Of a stretch of 64,000 nt of DNA, positions 10,501 through 18,722 are shown one piece after another; the stretch's first letter is position 1; every line of letters starts with the position of its first letter. Source of the stretch: Streptomyces sp. CB02058 (GTDB taxonomy: Bacteria; Actinomycetota; Actinomycetes; Streptomycetales; Streptomycetaceae); assembly GCF_001905505.1 (NCBI RefSeq), contig NZ_LIPG01000007.1:248001-312000 (forward strand), given 5' to 3'. The notes beneath the pieces are model-generated. The model made no database searches, was not told the origin of the DNA, and worked only from the letters and a program-made list of their open reading frames with translations. The position numbers were made by a program, and so were the translations under genes.

Positions 10501-11559
10501 TCACTGGTCGACCGACTTGACGAGCTCGTCGATGGCGTAGGGCAGGGAGAGCAGGGTGCCCTGGGACATGGCCGCGCCGACGGCCGGGCCCTCGCTGTCC
10601 AGGAGGTAGGAGACCTTGCCCTCCTTGGCCGCGGGGAGGTTGGCGAAGAGCTCGAACTTCTTCAGCGCCTCCTGGTCGGCCTTGTCGTTGATGACGAAGA
10701 TGCGGTCGACGTCGATCAGGTCCATGCGCTCGGGGGAGAGCTGGGTGTAGAACTGGCCGTCCGCGATCTCGTCGATCTTCGTGTTGCCCTTGAAACCGAT
10801 GCCCGTCACCAGCCGTCCGCGCACATCGGTGGTGGTGAAGGGGGCGACCTTGTCCTCGTACCAGGACAGCGCGACAGCGGTCTGGTCCGCGAACTCCGGG
10901 TGCGCCTCGGCCGCGGCGTCCAGCTTCTCCTGGATGCCCTCGACCAGCGCGGCGCCCTCCTTCTCCTTGCCGAGCGCCTTGGCGATGTGCACGGCGTTGT
11001 CCTGCCAGGGGGCGCTGAAGAGTTCCTTCTCGGTCTTGGTGCGGCCCACCGTCGGGGCGATCTTCGACAGCTTGTCGTAGGCGGCCTTGTCGATCTCGGA
11101 GTAGACCGCGATGATCAGATCGGGGCGCAGGGAGGCGATCTTCTCGTAGTTGGGACCGGAGTCGCCGTTGCTCATGACGACCTCGGGCTTGGTGTCACCC
11201 CACTTGTCCTTCACCCAGGGCCACTGGGTGTTGATGTCGGGGGACGTGCCCGCGGGGTTCGGGTACTGGTCGACCATGCCGACCGGCTTGGTGCCCAGCG
11301 CCAGGATGGCCTGGTCGTCGGTGTAGCCGACCGAGACGACCCGCTGGGGGGCCTTGGTGACCTTCGTCGATCCGAACGCGTGCTCCACGGTGACCGGGAA
11401 GGCGCCGGCGTCCGAGGCCGCTGCCGTCGCCTTGTCGCTCGTCTCGTCCGCCGTGTCGGAACCGCATCCCGCGAGGAGGCCGACGCCGAGCGTCACGGCC
11501 GACACCGTCGCGGCCACGCGCCGCCATGGCTTCAGAAACGTCGTTCTGTGGAAAGGCAT
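10501..11559 (-). CDS. cchF: Ferric-siderophore-binding lipoprotein CchF
   Basis: Extracellular, membrane-anchored substrate-binding protein of an iron-siderophore ABC importer, 352 residues. ATG 11559 was chosen because an AGGGGA ribosome-binding site lies six bases before it; a start further upstream lacks one. A basic N-terminus, a hydrophobic segment and the lipobox LLAGC mark a lipoprotein. The rest has the two-lobed FecB/PeriBP pattern, including RVVSVGYTDDQAILALG near the N-terminus of the mature protein. An iron box 70 bases upstream suggests that cchF-G-H have their own iron-repressed promoter. Known partners are the CchC/CchD permeases and the CchE ATPase encoded upstream. Confidence 0.93.
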   Translation of the reverse strand: MPFHRTTFLKPWRRVAATVSAVTLGVGLLAGCGSDTADETSDKATAAASDAGAFPVTVEHAFGSTKVTKAPQRVVSVGYTDDQAILALGTKPVGMVDQYPNPAGTSPDINTQWPWVKDKWGDTKPEVVMSNGDSGPNYEKIASLRPDLIIAVYSEIDKAAYDKLSKIAPTVGRTKTEKELFSAPWQDNAVHIAKALGKEKEGAALVEGIQEKLDAAAEAHPEFADQTAVALSWYEDKVAPFTTTDVRGRLVTGIGFKGNTKIDEIADGQFYTQLSPERMDLIDVDRIFVINDKADQEALKKFELFANLPAAKEGKVSYLLDSEGPAVGAAMSQGTLLSLPYAIDELVKSVDQ

Positions 11560-11628
11560 TCGAATTCCCCTGCTTTCGCGCTGTCCGCTACGCCCCGACC
11601 GAGGCAGCCAAACACTACCCATACGAGA

Positions 11629-11647
11629 TGAGGTTAGCCTAGCCTAA
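11629..11647 (-). promoter_or_regulatory. Iron box (DmdR/IdeR-type) before cchF
   Basis: Read on the minus strand the site is TTAGGCTAGGCTAACCTCA, matching 17 of 19 positions of the actinomycete iron box TTAGGTTAGGCTAACCTAA. It lies in the cchE-cchF gap, about 70 bases before the cchF start. Binding by a DtxR-family repressor (DmdR1 in Streptomyces) under iron-replete conditions is inferred from the motif. Confidence 0.88.
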
Positions 11648-11673
11648 CTCTGCCAATTTCCGGCAGGAAACCA

Positions 11674-12552
11674 TCAGTTGATCTGAACGTGCGTGCGACC
11701 TATCGGAACGATGAGCGGACGGTCGCCGACCGGGTCGTCGATCACCTTGGCCCGTAGCCCGAACGCCTCGTCGAGGAGCTCGGCGGTGATCACGTCGCAC
11801 GGGTGTCCCTGCGCCAGGATCTCCCCCGCCCGCATGACGACGAGGTTGTCGCTGTAGCGGGTGGCCAGATTGAGGTCGTGGAGCACCATGACCACGGTGC
11901 GGCCCGACTCGTGCAGGTCGTCCACCAGGTCGAGTACGTCGACGGCGTGCGCCAGGTCCAGATAGGTGGTGGGCTCGTCCAGCAGCAGCAGATCGGTGCC
12001 CTGAGCCAGCGTCATCGATATCCAGACGCGCTGGCGCTGGCCGCCGGAGAGCGAGTCGACAGGCCGGTCGGCCAGTTCGGACACCCCGGTCATGGCCAGC
12101 GCGCGTTCCACGACGGACGCGTCGTCCGACGACCACTGCCGCAGCCAGCTCTGGTGCGGATGGCGCCCCCTGGCGACCAGGTCGGCCACCGTCAGCCCCT
12201 CCGGGGCGACCGGGGCCTGCGGGAGCAGCCCGAGCTTCTTCGCCACCTCCCGGGTCCTGAGCGTGGCGATGTCCTGGCCGTCCAGGACGACGCTGCCGCC
12301 CGTCGGCTTGAGCAGCCGGGTCAGGGTGCGCAACAGGGTCGATTTCCCACAGCCGTTGGGGCCGATGATCGTGGTGATCAGGCCCGAAGGGATCACCACG
12401 TCGAGGCCGTCGATGACGGTCCGGCCGCCGTAGCCGACCGTGACCCCTCTCGCCGCCAGTCGTGGGACGTCGTCGACCGCGGAATCGGTCTTGGTCGTGC
12501 GCTGAGCCGCCACAGGCCCCCCTTGTCCGGGTTGTCCGATCGTGTCGTTCAT
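11674..12552 (-). CDS. cchE: Ferric-siderophore importer ATPase CchE
   Basis: Cytoplasmic ATP-binding subunit of the siderophore importer, 292 residues. It has Walker A GPNGCGKST, signature LSGGQRQRVW, Walker B LLLLDEPTTYLDL and an H-loop in VMVLHDLN. The start ATG 12552 overlaps the cchD stop as ATGA, so translation is coupled to the permease. The FepC-type length and the neighbours make the role secure. The first 30 residues before the ABC domain are low in recognisable structure. Confidence 0.95.
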   Translation of the reverse strand: MNDTIGQPGQGGPVAAQRTTKTDSAVDDVPRLAARGVTVGYGGRTVIDGLDVVIPSGLITTIIGPNGCGKSTLLRTLTRLLKPTGGSVVLDGQDIATLRTREVAKKLGLLPQAPVAPEGLTVADLVARGRHPHQSWLRQWSSDDASVVERALAMTGVSELADRPVDSLSGGQRQRVWISMTLAQGTDLLLLDEPTTYLDLAHAVDVLDLVDDLHESGRTVVMVLHDLNLATRYSDNLVVMRAGEILAQGHPCDVITAELLDEAFGLRAKVIDDPVGDRPLIVPIGRTHVQIN

Positions 12553-13628
12553 CTGAGGTTCGCCCGCACCAGCAGATATACAAGGAAGGGGCCACCGACG
12601 GCCGCGGTGACCACGCCGACCGGAAGGGTGATCGGCAGCGCCGTGCGCGCGATCAGGTCCGCACCGATCAGCAGCAGCGCACCCGTCAGCCCGGAGGCCA
12701 CCATGGGCGGCGTGGGGAACCTCGCCAGGCGCATCGCGACCTGCGGCGCCACCAGCGCGACGAACGGCACGGGCCCCGCCACGCTCACCGCCGCGGCGGC
12801 CAGCAGCACCGCGCAGAGCAGCAGGACCGCCCGCACCCTGGAGTACCGCACACCCAGCCCGGCGGCGACCTCGTCGCCCAGGTGCAGCGGCTTGAACTGG
12901 AAGGCGGCGCAGGCCACGACCATCAGGAGGGCGAGCGTGCACCAGGTGGCCAGCCGCACCTCGTCCCACGACCGGTTGTCCAGCGAACCGACCAGCCACG
13001 CCTGGGCCCGCGCCACGTCCCTGATGTCCGCCGTGCTCAGGAGCCAGGTCGTGATCGCCTCCATCACGGCGCTCACCGAGATGCCGATGAGGATCAGCCG
13101 GAAGCCGTCGATCCCGCGCCGCCACGCCAGGAAGTACACCAGCAGCCCCGTGCCGAGACCGCCGGCGAGAGCCGCGGCGGAGAGTCCCACGGTACTGACG
13201 ACCGCGGCCGTGGTGCCACCGGTCACCGTCACCAGGAACACCGCGACCGCGCTCGCTCCCCCGGTGATCCCGAGGATGTCCGGGCTGGCCAGGGGGTTGC
13301 GCGCGACGGACTGCGTGATGGCCCCGGAGACCCCCAGCGCGATCCCCACGACGAGCCCGGCCAGGGCGCGCGGCATCCGCAGATCCATGATCACGAACTC
13401 GTCGACCTGTTCACCGCGGCCCACGATCGTGGCCATGACCCGGGACAGGCCTATGGGGAAGTCCCCCACCCCGATCGACAGGCAGAACACCAGGAAGACC
13501 GCCGCCGACAGCAGCAGCGTGACGAGGACGAGCCAGGGCCGCCACACGAACGACACCTGCCCGAGCCGCACGCCGGGCGTCACCGGCCGCTTCGCGTCCG
13601 CCGGTCGCTTCACATCTGTCGCGTTCAT
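12549..13628 (-). CDS. cchD: Ferric-siderophore permease CchD (FecCD family)
   Basis: Integral membrane subunit of 359 residues with about nine to ten hydrophobic segments. It shows family hallmarks such as the LRMPRALAGLVVGIALGVSG block, RNPLASPDILGI and GPVPFVALVAPQVAMRL. It pairs with CchC to form the translocation pore for ferri-coelichelin. Its ATG overlaps the cchC stop (ATGA at 13625-13628), and its stop overlaps the cchE start, giving tight coupling across cchC-D-E. Confidence 0.94.
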   Translation of the reverse strand: MNATDVKRPADAKRPVTPGVRLGQVSFVWRPWLVLVTLLLSAAVFLVFCLSIGVGDFPIGLSRVMATIVGRGEQVDEFVIMDLRMPRALAGLVVGIALGVSGAITQSVARNPLASPDILGITGGASAVAVFLVTVTGGTTAAVVSTVGLSAAALAGGLGTGLLVYFLAWRRGIDGFRLILIGISVSAVMEAITTWLLSTADIRDVARAQAWLVGSLDNRSWDEVRLATWCTLALLMVVACAAFQFKPLHLGDEVAAGLGVRYSRVRAVLLLCAVLLAAAAVSVAGPVPFVALVAPQVAMRLARFPTPPMVASGLTGALLLIGADLIARTALPITLPVGVVTAAVGGPFLVYLLVRANLR

Positions 13629-14683
13629 GCGCTCCTGAACTTTCCACGCCACACCAGAACCGCGAAGAACGGGGCGCCCAGAAGGGAGACGACGACCCCC
13701 GCGTCCAACTCGCCGGGCCGCGCCACCACACGGCCCACGATGTCGCAGACCAGGAGGAGCACCGCACCGAGCAGTCCCGCGTAGGGCACGAGCCAGCGGT
13801 AGTCCGGCCCGGTCAGATACCGGGCCACATGCGCGACCATGAGCCCGAGGAACGCGACGGGGCCGCACGCCGCCGTCGCCGCGCCGGCCAGCAGGGTGAT
13901 GGCGACGATGCCGACGGTCCGGCTGAAGGCGATGTTCACACCCAGCCCGCGCGCCACGTCGTCACCCAGGTTGAGCAGGTTCAAGGACGGAAGCATGGTC
14001 AGGGCCAGCACGACCCCGGCGACGATGAACGCCGTCAGCGGCCAGATGACGTCGAAGCCGACCCCTGCCACGGAGCCCGAGTTCCAGAAGCGCAGCGCGT
14101 TCAGCGACTTCTGGTTGGACAGCGCGACGGCCATCGTCATCGCGGCGAGGAACACGGTGACCCCTTGCCCGGCCAGCGCCAGCGTCAGCGGGTTGCCCGC
14201 GCCCCGGCCGATGCTCGACAGCCCGAACACGACGACACCGGCGGCAGCCGCGCCCAGGAAGGCGAACCAGACGTACTGGAACGGATCGGTGAACCCGAAG
14301 ACGGCGATCACCGACACCACGCTGAACGAGGCGCCCGCGTTCACCCCCAGCAGCCCCGTGTCCGCGATCGGGTTGCGGGTGTACCCCTGGATCAGGGACC
14401 CGCCGATCCCCAGGGCGATGCCCGCCACGATCGCGAGCACGGTCCTGGGCACCCGTACCGTCTGCACGATGAGCCGGATCTCGGTGAGGCCCGCGTCGTC
14501 GCCGGGGGCCGCGAACAGCCCCTGCCACACCTCCGTGGGGCTCAGCGAGCGGGCGCCGACGGCCAGGGACACGGCCGCGGCGGTCACGAGGACCGCGACG
14601 AGCATCCCCAGTCCGCCGACCCGGTACCGACGGGCCTCCGTTGCGCCCCGGGGTGCGGGACGCTCCACTGCAGTCGTGCTCAT
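13625..14683 (-). CDS. cchC: Ferric-siderophore permease CchC (FecCD family)
   Basis: Integral membrane subunit of 352 residues, partner of CchD. It shows FecCD blocks VPRTVLAIVAGIALGIGG, RNPIADTGLLGVNAGA and GPVAFLGLMVAHVARYL. ATG 14683 is the only reasonable start in this frame; a purine-rich AAAGGGA lies 13 bases before it, further than usual. It is the first gene of the overlapping cchC-D-E set. A hairpin separates it from cchB upstream, so it may be partly uncoupled from cchB transcription. Confidence 0.94.
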   Translation of the reverse strand: MSTTAVERPAPRGATEARRYRVGGLGMLVAVLVTAAAVSLAVGARSLSPTEVWQGLFAAPGDDAGLTEIRLIVQTVRVPRTVLAIVAGIALGIGGSLIQGYTRNPIADTGLLGVNAGASFSVVSVIAVFGFTDPFQYVWFAFLGAAAAGVVVFGLSSIGRGAGNPLTLALAGQGVTVFLAAMTMAVALSNQKSLNALRFWNSGSVAGVGFDVIWPLTAFIVAGVVLALTMLPSLNLLNLGDDVARGLGVNIAFSRTVGIVAITLLAGAATAACGPVAFLGLMVAHVARYLTGPDYRWLVPYAGLLGAVLLLVCDIVGRVVARPGELDAGVVVSLLGAPFFAVLVWRGKFRSA

Positions 14684-14796
14684 GTCGACGTACGATATCC
14701 CTTTGATCTTCGGGGAAAGCACGGGGAGTTGGGCTGATCGCGCGGTGGGCCCGGTTGTCCGTGGCCTCACGCGAGGTGCCTCGTCACCACGCACCG

Positions 14797-14824
14797 CACG
14801 CCCCCGGCACGGACCGGGGGCGTG
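14797..14824 (-). terminator. GC-rich hairpin between cchB and cchC
   Basis: A perfect 11-bp inverted repeat (CACGCCCCCGG and its complement) with a six-base loop lies 19 bases after the cchB stop on the minus strand. There is no clear T-run, as is usual in Streptomyces. It could terminate or attenuate transcription between cchB and the transport genes. Confidence 0.6.
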
Positions 14825-14842
14825 GTGACGGGCCGGCGGACC

Positions 14843-16198
14843 CTAGTCGGCCGCACCGGCCTTGTCCGCGACGAGCCTGGCCTCGTCGGAGGCGGCCTTC
14901 ACTCCCCGGTCGAGCAGCGAGTCGAGTATCTCCCCGACCCTGATCGCGGTGTTGGACAGCAGGGCCGAGGTGATGCCGTGCGTGTGCTCCGTACCGCCCT
15001 GGAGGTAGATCCCGCAGTGCAGTTCGGGGTCGGTCGCGATGCGGTAGTCGCGCTCGACGCGCACGCGCCCCTCCTCGTCGCGGAGGCAGTGGTCCGCGAC
15101 GTCACCCAGCAGTCCGAGCGGGTCGACGGGGCTGTACCCCGTGGCGAAGACCACGACGTCGGAGTCCAGGAGGGTCTCCTCGCCCGTCACCAGCGACCTC
15201 ACCGTGGCCCGGACCCTGCCGGGTGTCTCCTCGACACCGACGAGCCGGGAGACGTTCAGGAAGCGCAGCCGCTCGGTGCCGAGCACCTTCTCCTGGTACA
15301 TCTGCCGGTACAGGTCGTCGATCAGGTCGATGTCCACCACGGAGTAGTTGGTGTTCCCGTGGTAGTCCATCAGCCGGCGCTTGACGTCCTCGGGCGCGGC
15401 GAAGTACTCGTCGACCGCGTCGGGGTCGAAGATCCGGTTGGCGAAGCTGCTGTCGTCGGCCGGGCTGTAGCCGTACCGGGAGAAGACCGCGCAGACCTCG
15501 GCCTTGGGGAAACGGCGGTGCAGATAGGCGACGTTCTCTGCGGCGCTCTGCCCGGCACCCACGACGACGAACCTCTCAGGTGCCGCATCCTCACCCAACT
15601 CCGCGACCTTCGCCAGGAGTTCGGAGTTGTGCCAGACCCGGTCGCCACGCTCCACCCCTTCGGGCAGGAGCGGCCGCAGCCCGGTCCCGATGAGCACGTT
15701 GCGGGCCCGGTGGACCTCGAGCCCCTCGCCCGAACGGACCGTCACATCCACGTACTCCACCGCTCCGTCGAGGAGTACGGGAGTGACGCCGACGACCTCA
15801 TGGCCGTAGGAGACCATGTCGTCGACCTTGGCCGCGGCCCACTCGAAGTAGTCGTGGAACTCCACGCGCAGGGGGAAGAGGTTCTTGTGGTTGATGAAGT
15901 CGACCAGCCTGCCCTTGCTCTTCAGGTAGCAGAGGAAGCTGAATTCGCTGGTCGGGTTCCGGAGCGTGACCAGGTCCTTGAGGAAGGACACCTGCATCGT
16001 CGCGTCGTCGATCAGCATCCCGCGGTGCCAGCCGAAGCGCGGCTGCTGCTCGAAGAAGTGGGCGCTGACCGTCCCCTGTGCGCCGGCGCCGGCGTTGTGC
16101 TCGCTCAACGCGATCGCCATGGCCACATTGGAGGGGCCGAAGCCGATTCCAATGAGGTCGTGGACCTGTGGTGCGTCGCCAGGCAGAACCTGAGACAT
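14843..16198 (-). CDS. cchB: L-ornithine N5-monooxygenase CchB
   Basis: Flavin- and NADPH-dependent enzyme that hydroxylates the side-chain amine of ornithine, the first committed step for the hydroxamate groups of coelichelin. It has 451 residues, normal for the family. The N-terminal FAD motif is GIGFGPSNVAMAI, the NADPH motif is VVGAGQSAAENVA, and the family's C-terminal FATGYSP is present. It is divergent from cchA, and the shared region carries two iron-box-like sites. Assignment is strong from the motifs and from position next to the formyltransferase and NRPS genes. Confidence 0.95.
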   Translation of the reverse strand: MSQVLPGDAPQVHDLIGIGFGPSNVAMAIALSEHNAGAGAQGTVSAHFFEQQPRFGWHRGMLIDDATMQVSFLKDLVTLRNPTSEFSFLCYLKSKGRLVDFINHKNLFPLRVEFHDYFEWAAAKVDDMVSYGHEVVGVTPVLLDGAVEYVDVTVRSGEGLEVHRARNVLIGTGLRPLLPEGVERGDRVWHNSELLAKVAELGEDAAPERFVVVGAGQSAAENVAYLHRRFPKAEVCAVFSRYGYSPADDSSFANRIFDPDAVDEYFAAPEDVKRRLMDYHGNTNYSVVDIDLIDDLYRQMYQEKVLGTERLRFLNVSRLVGVEETPGRVRATVRSLVTGEETLLDSDVVVFATGYSPVDPLGLLGDVADHCLRDEEGRVRVERDYRIATDPELHCGIYLQGGTEHTHGITSALLSNTAIRVGEILDSLLDRGVKAASDEARLVADKAGAAD

Positions 16199-16283
16199 GT
16201 CACTCCCATCGTGCGGGCAAGCCGCCTATCAGGCGTGGGGAAGTTGAAAGGCGGGGCATGCCGACGGAATGGCCCGCTTGAAC

Positions 16284-16302
16284 TTAGGTGAGCCTAAGCT
16301 CA
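16284..16302. promoter_or_regulatory. Iron box between cchB and cchA (site 1)
   Basis: TTAGGTGAGCCTAAGCTCA matches 15 of 19 positions of the iron-box consensus. It lies 86 bases upstream of the cchB start in the divergent region and probably serves the cchB promoter. Confidence 0.8.
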
Positions 16303-16388
16303 TCTCTCGAACCTGTCGATAGGGCAAATCGGACCACCAGGAGTCAACCCGGCCGCCAACTGCCCTGACGTGGCATCCCGTTGCAAAG

Positions 16389-16407
16389 TTAGGTGAGCCT
16401 CGCTTTA
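16389..16407. promoter_or_regulatory. Iron-box-like site between cchB and cchA (site 2)
   Basis: TTAGGTGAGCCTCGCTTTA keeps a perfect left half (TTAGGTGAGCCT, the same half as site 1) but a poor right half, 13 of 19 overall. It lies 39 bases before the cchA start, so it probably serves the cchA promoter. Confidence 0.7.
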
Positions 16408-16445
16408 CTGAGCATCGGTCATTCCCTGCGCTGAGGAGGAACCCC

Positions 16446-17393
16446 ATGCGGGTCGTCATGTTCGGTTACCAGACCTGGGGGCACCGCACCCTTCAAGCCC
16501 TCCTGGACTCCGAGCACGACGTGGTGCTGGTGGTGACGCATCCCAAGAGCGATCACGCGTACGAGAAGATCTGGAGCGACTCCGTCGCGGATCTGGCCGA
16601 GGAGCACGACGTGCCCGTGCTGATCCGCAACCGCCCCGACGACGAGGAACTGTTCGAGCGGCTGCGGGAGGCCGATCCGGACATCATCGTGGCGAACAAC
16701 TGGCGGACATGGATCCCGCCGCGCATCTTCCGGCTCCCGCGCCACGGCACACTGAACGTCCACGACTCGCTGCTGCCGAAGTACGCCGGGTTCTCCCCGC
16801 TGATCTGGGCGCTCATCAACGGCGAGTCCGAGGTGGGCGTCACCGCGCACATGATGAACGACGAGCTCGACGCCGGTGACATCGTCCGGCAGGAGGCGGT
16901 GCAGGTCGGCCCGAGGGACACCACCACCGACCTCTTCCACAAGACCGTCGACCTCATCGGACCCGTCACCATCGGCGCGCTCGACCTGATCGCGTCCGGA
17001 CAGACGGAGTTCACCCGCCAGGACCGCTCACAGGCGAGCTTCTTCCACAAGCGTTCCGCCGAGGACATCCGCATCGACTGGGGCTGGCCCGCGGAGGACC
17101 TCGAACGCCTGGTCCGGGCCCAGTCCGAGCCGTACCCCAGCGCATTCACCTTCCACAAGGGCAAGCGCCTCGAAGTCCTCGCCGCGGTGGTGTCCGAGGG
17201 CCGGTACGGCGGAACGCCGGGACGCATCTTCTACCGCGAGGGCGAAGGCGTGGTGATCGTCGCGGGCTCCGACGCCCGCACCGGCCGCAACCACGGTCTG
17301 GCCATCACCCGTGTCCGCACCGAGGACGGCCGTGAACTTCCCGCGGCGGACTACTTCGTCACCATGGGCGGCTATCTGACCGGCCGCCCCTGA
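16446..17393 (+). CDS. cchA: Hydroxyornithine formyltransferase CchA
   Basis: Methionyl-tRNA-formyltransferase-like enzyme of 315 residues. It moves a formyl group from 10-formyltetrahydrofolate to N5-hydroxyornithine for coelichelin. The catalytic features are visible: Asn in IIVANNW, His in NVHDSLLP and Asp in DELDAGDIV. The C-terminal third resembles the Fmt C-terminal domain. ATG 16446 is preceded by GAGGAGG at good spacing. It is transcribed away from the other cch genes, and a convergent hairpin follows. Confidence 0.95.
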   Translation: MRVVMFGYQTWGHRTLQALLDSEHDVVLVVTHPKSDHAYEKIWSDSVADLAEEHDVPVLIRNRPDDEELFERLREADPDIIVANNWRTWIPPRIFRLPRHGTLNVHDSLLPKYAGFSPLIWALINGESEVGVTAHMMNDELDAGDIVRQEAVQVGPRDTTTDLFHKTVDLIGPVTIGALDLIASGQTEFTRQDRSQASFFHKRSAEDIRIDWGWPAEDLERLVRAQSEPYPSAFTFHKGKRLEVLAAVVSEGRYGGTPGRIFYREGEGVVIVAGSDARTGRNHGLAITRVRTEDGRELPAADYFVTMGGYLTGRP

Positions 17394-17415
17394 CACCGCG
17401 GCACGCCGGAACAAC

Positions 17416-17449
17416 TGTGCGGCGGCCCCGCGAACGGGACCGCCGCACA
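17416..17449. terminator. Hairpin between cchA and the thioesterase-like gene
   Basis: Inverted repeat TGTGCGGCGG / CCGCCGCACA (10 bp, extended inward by CCC/GGG after one mismatch) lies between two convergent genes, so it can serve as a bidirectional terminator. Confidence 0.75.
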
Positions 17450-17460
17450 CCGCCGCCGCC

Positions 17461-18243
17461 CTACAGGGGACGGACGGTGAGGATCTGCTGGGCGTGCCCG
17501 ACAGGGCCGTCCAGGTCGTGGAGCACGGTGCTGGTGACGCCCTGCCCGGTGGGCCCAAAGGCGACCGTGGTGTCCAGACCGGTCCATCGCCCCGAGGGCC
17601 GGCGGTGGAGGTGGACGGTCAGGTCGACGTTCGGGAACATCCACGCGCCGGGTGGCTGGCGTACGGCGATGCCGTTGGCCGTGTCGACGAGCGCGATGTA
17701 GGAGGCGAGCGGGCCGGCCTTCTCCCCCGCGACGAGATCGAGGCCGGTGGAGATCCAGGCGGTGGCCCGGCCCGGCTGCGGGGGCGCGAGCGGACGGACG
17801 TCCAGGGAGGCGATGTACCCGCCGGGCCACACCGAGGCCATCGGCCAGGGTTCGAGGCCGTCGGGAGGAGTGAGCCGCTCGGCGCCCCCACCCGCGACGG
17901 CGGTGGTGTCCGAGGAGCCGAGGAGCCAGCCACGGGCCCTGACGACGGGGCGGCCCCCGATGAGGGCCACGGCTTCCACGAGTTCGATGGTGCGGCCGGG
18001 CCGGATGATCTCGACCCGGATCTCGCACGCGTCGAGGGCGAGGCGCCCGAGGATGTCGAAGCTGATCCGGGACAGGAACAGGCCGCTGTCGGGCCGATCG
18101 GACAGGTGACGGTCGATGGCATGGACGATGAGTCCGCCGAGCGGGCTGAAGTGCTGTTCGTCCACGTCCCATGCGCCGCCCGCGTGGACGGTCGGCTGGT
18201 AGCGGTGCGCGTCGACGGGCTCGTAGTAGCTGCCGGTGTTCAA
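17461..18243 (-). CDS. Acyl-CoA thioesterase-like (hotdog fold) protein
   Basis: A 260-residue protein with the look of the actinobacterial thioesterase family (double hotdog). The N-terminal half contains HFSPLGGLIVHAIDRHL and the C-terminal half contains DLTVHLHR and a closing block around FGPTGQGVTSTVLHDLDG. The TTG start at 18243 was chosen because GAGGG lies nine bases before it and the N-terminus then begins with the conserved-looking NTGSYYEPVD. Substrate is unknown. It is convergent with cchA and has no obvious link to coelichelin assembly. Confidence 0.75.
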   Translation of the reverse strand: MNTGSYYEPVDAHRYQPTVHAGGAWDVDEQHFSPLGGLIVHAIDRHLSDRPDSGLFLSRISFDILGRLALDACEIRVEIIRPGRTIELVEAVALIGGRPVVRARGWLLGSSDTTAVAGGGAERLTPPDGLEPWPMASVWPGGYIASLDVRPLAPPQPGRATAWISTGLDLVAGEKAGPLASYIALVDTANGIAVRQPPGAWMFPNVDLTVHLHRRPSGRWTGLDTTVAFGPTGQGVTSTVLHDLDGPVGHAQQILTVRPL

Positions 18244-18466
18244 CGGGTACTTCCCTCTCGGCGGTGCGGATCGGGCTGCGGGTGGACGGATGGGACTCCC
18301 ACCCGCCGAAGACCGTACGCGCCGGGGTCGCGAGCGGAGCCGTGGCATGGGTGAAGGGGAGGCGGGCCGACGGCCGGCATCGGCCTGACGCCCGCACGGG
18401 CGGGCGCCGAGGCGCCGGAGGACGGCGCAGGAGCAGGAGGACCACGTCCACGCGGGCCGCGAGACC

Positions 18467-18489
18467 CTCCTCGGCGACAGGCCGAGGAG
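18467..18489. repeat. Perfect 9-bp hairpin in a gene-free region
   Basis: CTCCTCGGC, five-base loop GACAG, then GCCGAGGAG. It is not directly after any gene, so a terminator role is uncertain. Confidence 0.55.
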
Positions 18490-18698
18490 CCGTCCGCCGT
18501 CCTGCGCCTCGAATCCCCTCCCACGATGAAGAAGATCACAGTGGGCGGCCCACCCCGGGCGCCGGAGTAACTCCTCGGGTCAACATCGCTCATTCCGGAG
18601 CGAGTTGACGCACGTCCTGCGCCGAACCCGGGAGAGCGGCCGCCCGCCGCCCCGGAGGCGCCCCGAAGAAAAAGGTAGGGCAGCGTTCAACCAACGGT

Positions 18699-18717
18699 TT
18701 AGGTCAGGCTAACCTAA
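18699..18717 (+). promoter_or_regulatory. Iron box before the first siderophore-uptake operon
   Basis: TTAGGTCAGGCTAACCTAA matches 18 of 19 positions of the iron-box consensus. It ends only five bases before the ATG at 18723, so the operator probably overlaps the core promoter, and the message may be leaderless or start inside the coding frame. Confidence 0.92.
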
Positions 18718-18722
18718 TCCGC

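Larger units (their letters stand above)
18244..18722. other. Intergenic region, 479 bases
   Basis: It lies between the thioesterase-like gene and the iron-box-led ABC operon. I see no convincing gene. It holds one perfect hairpin (18467-18489) and the iron box at 18699-18717. Confidence 0.6.
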
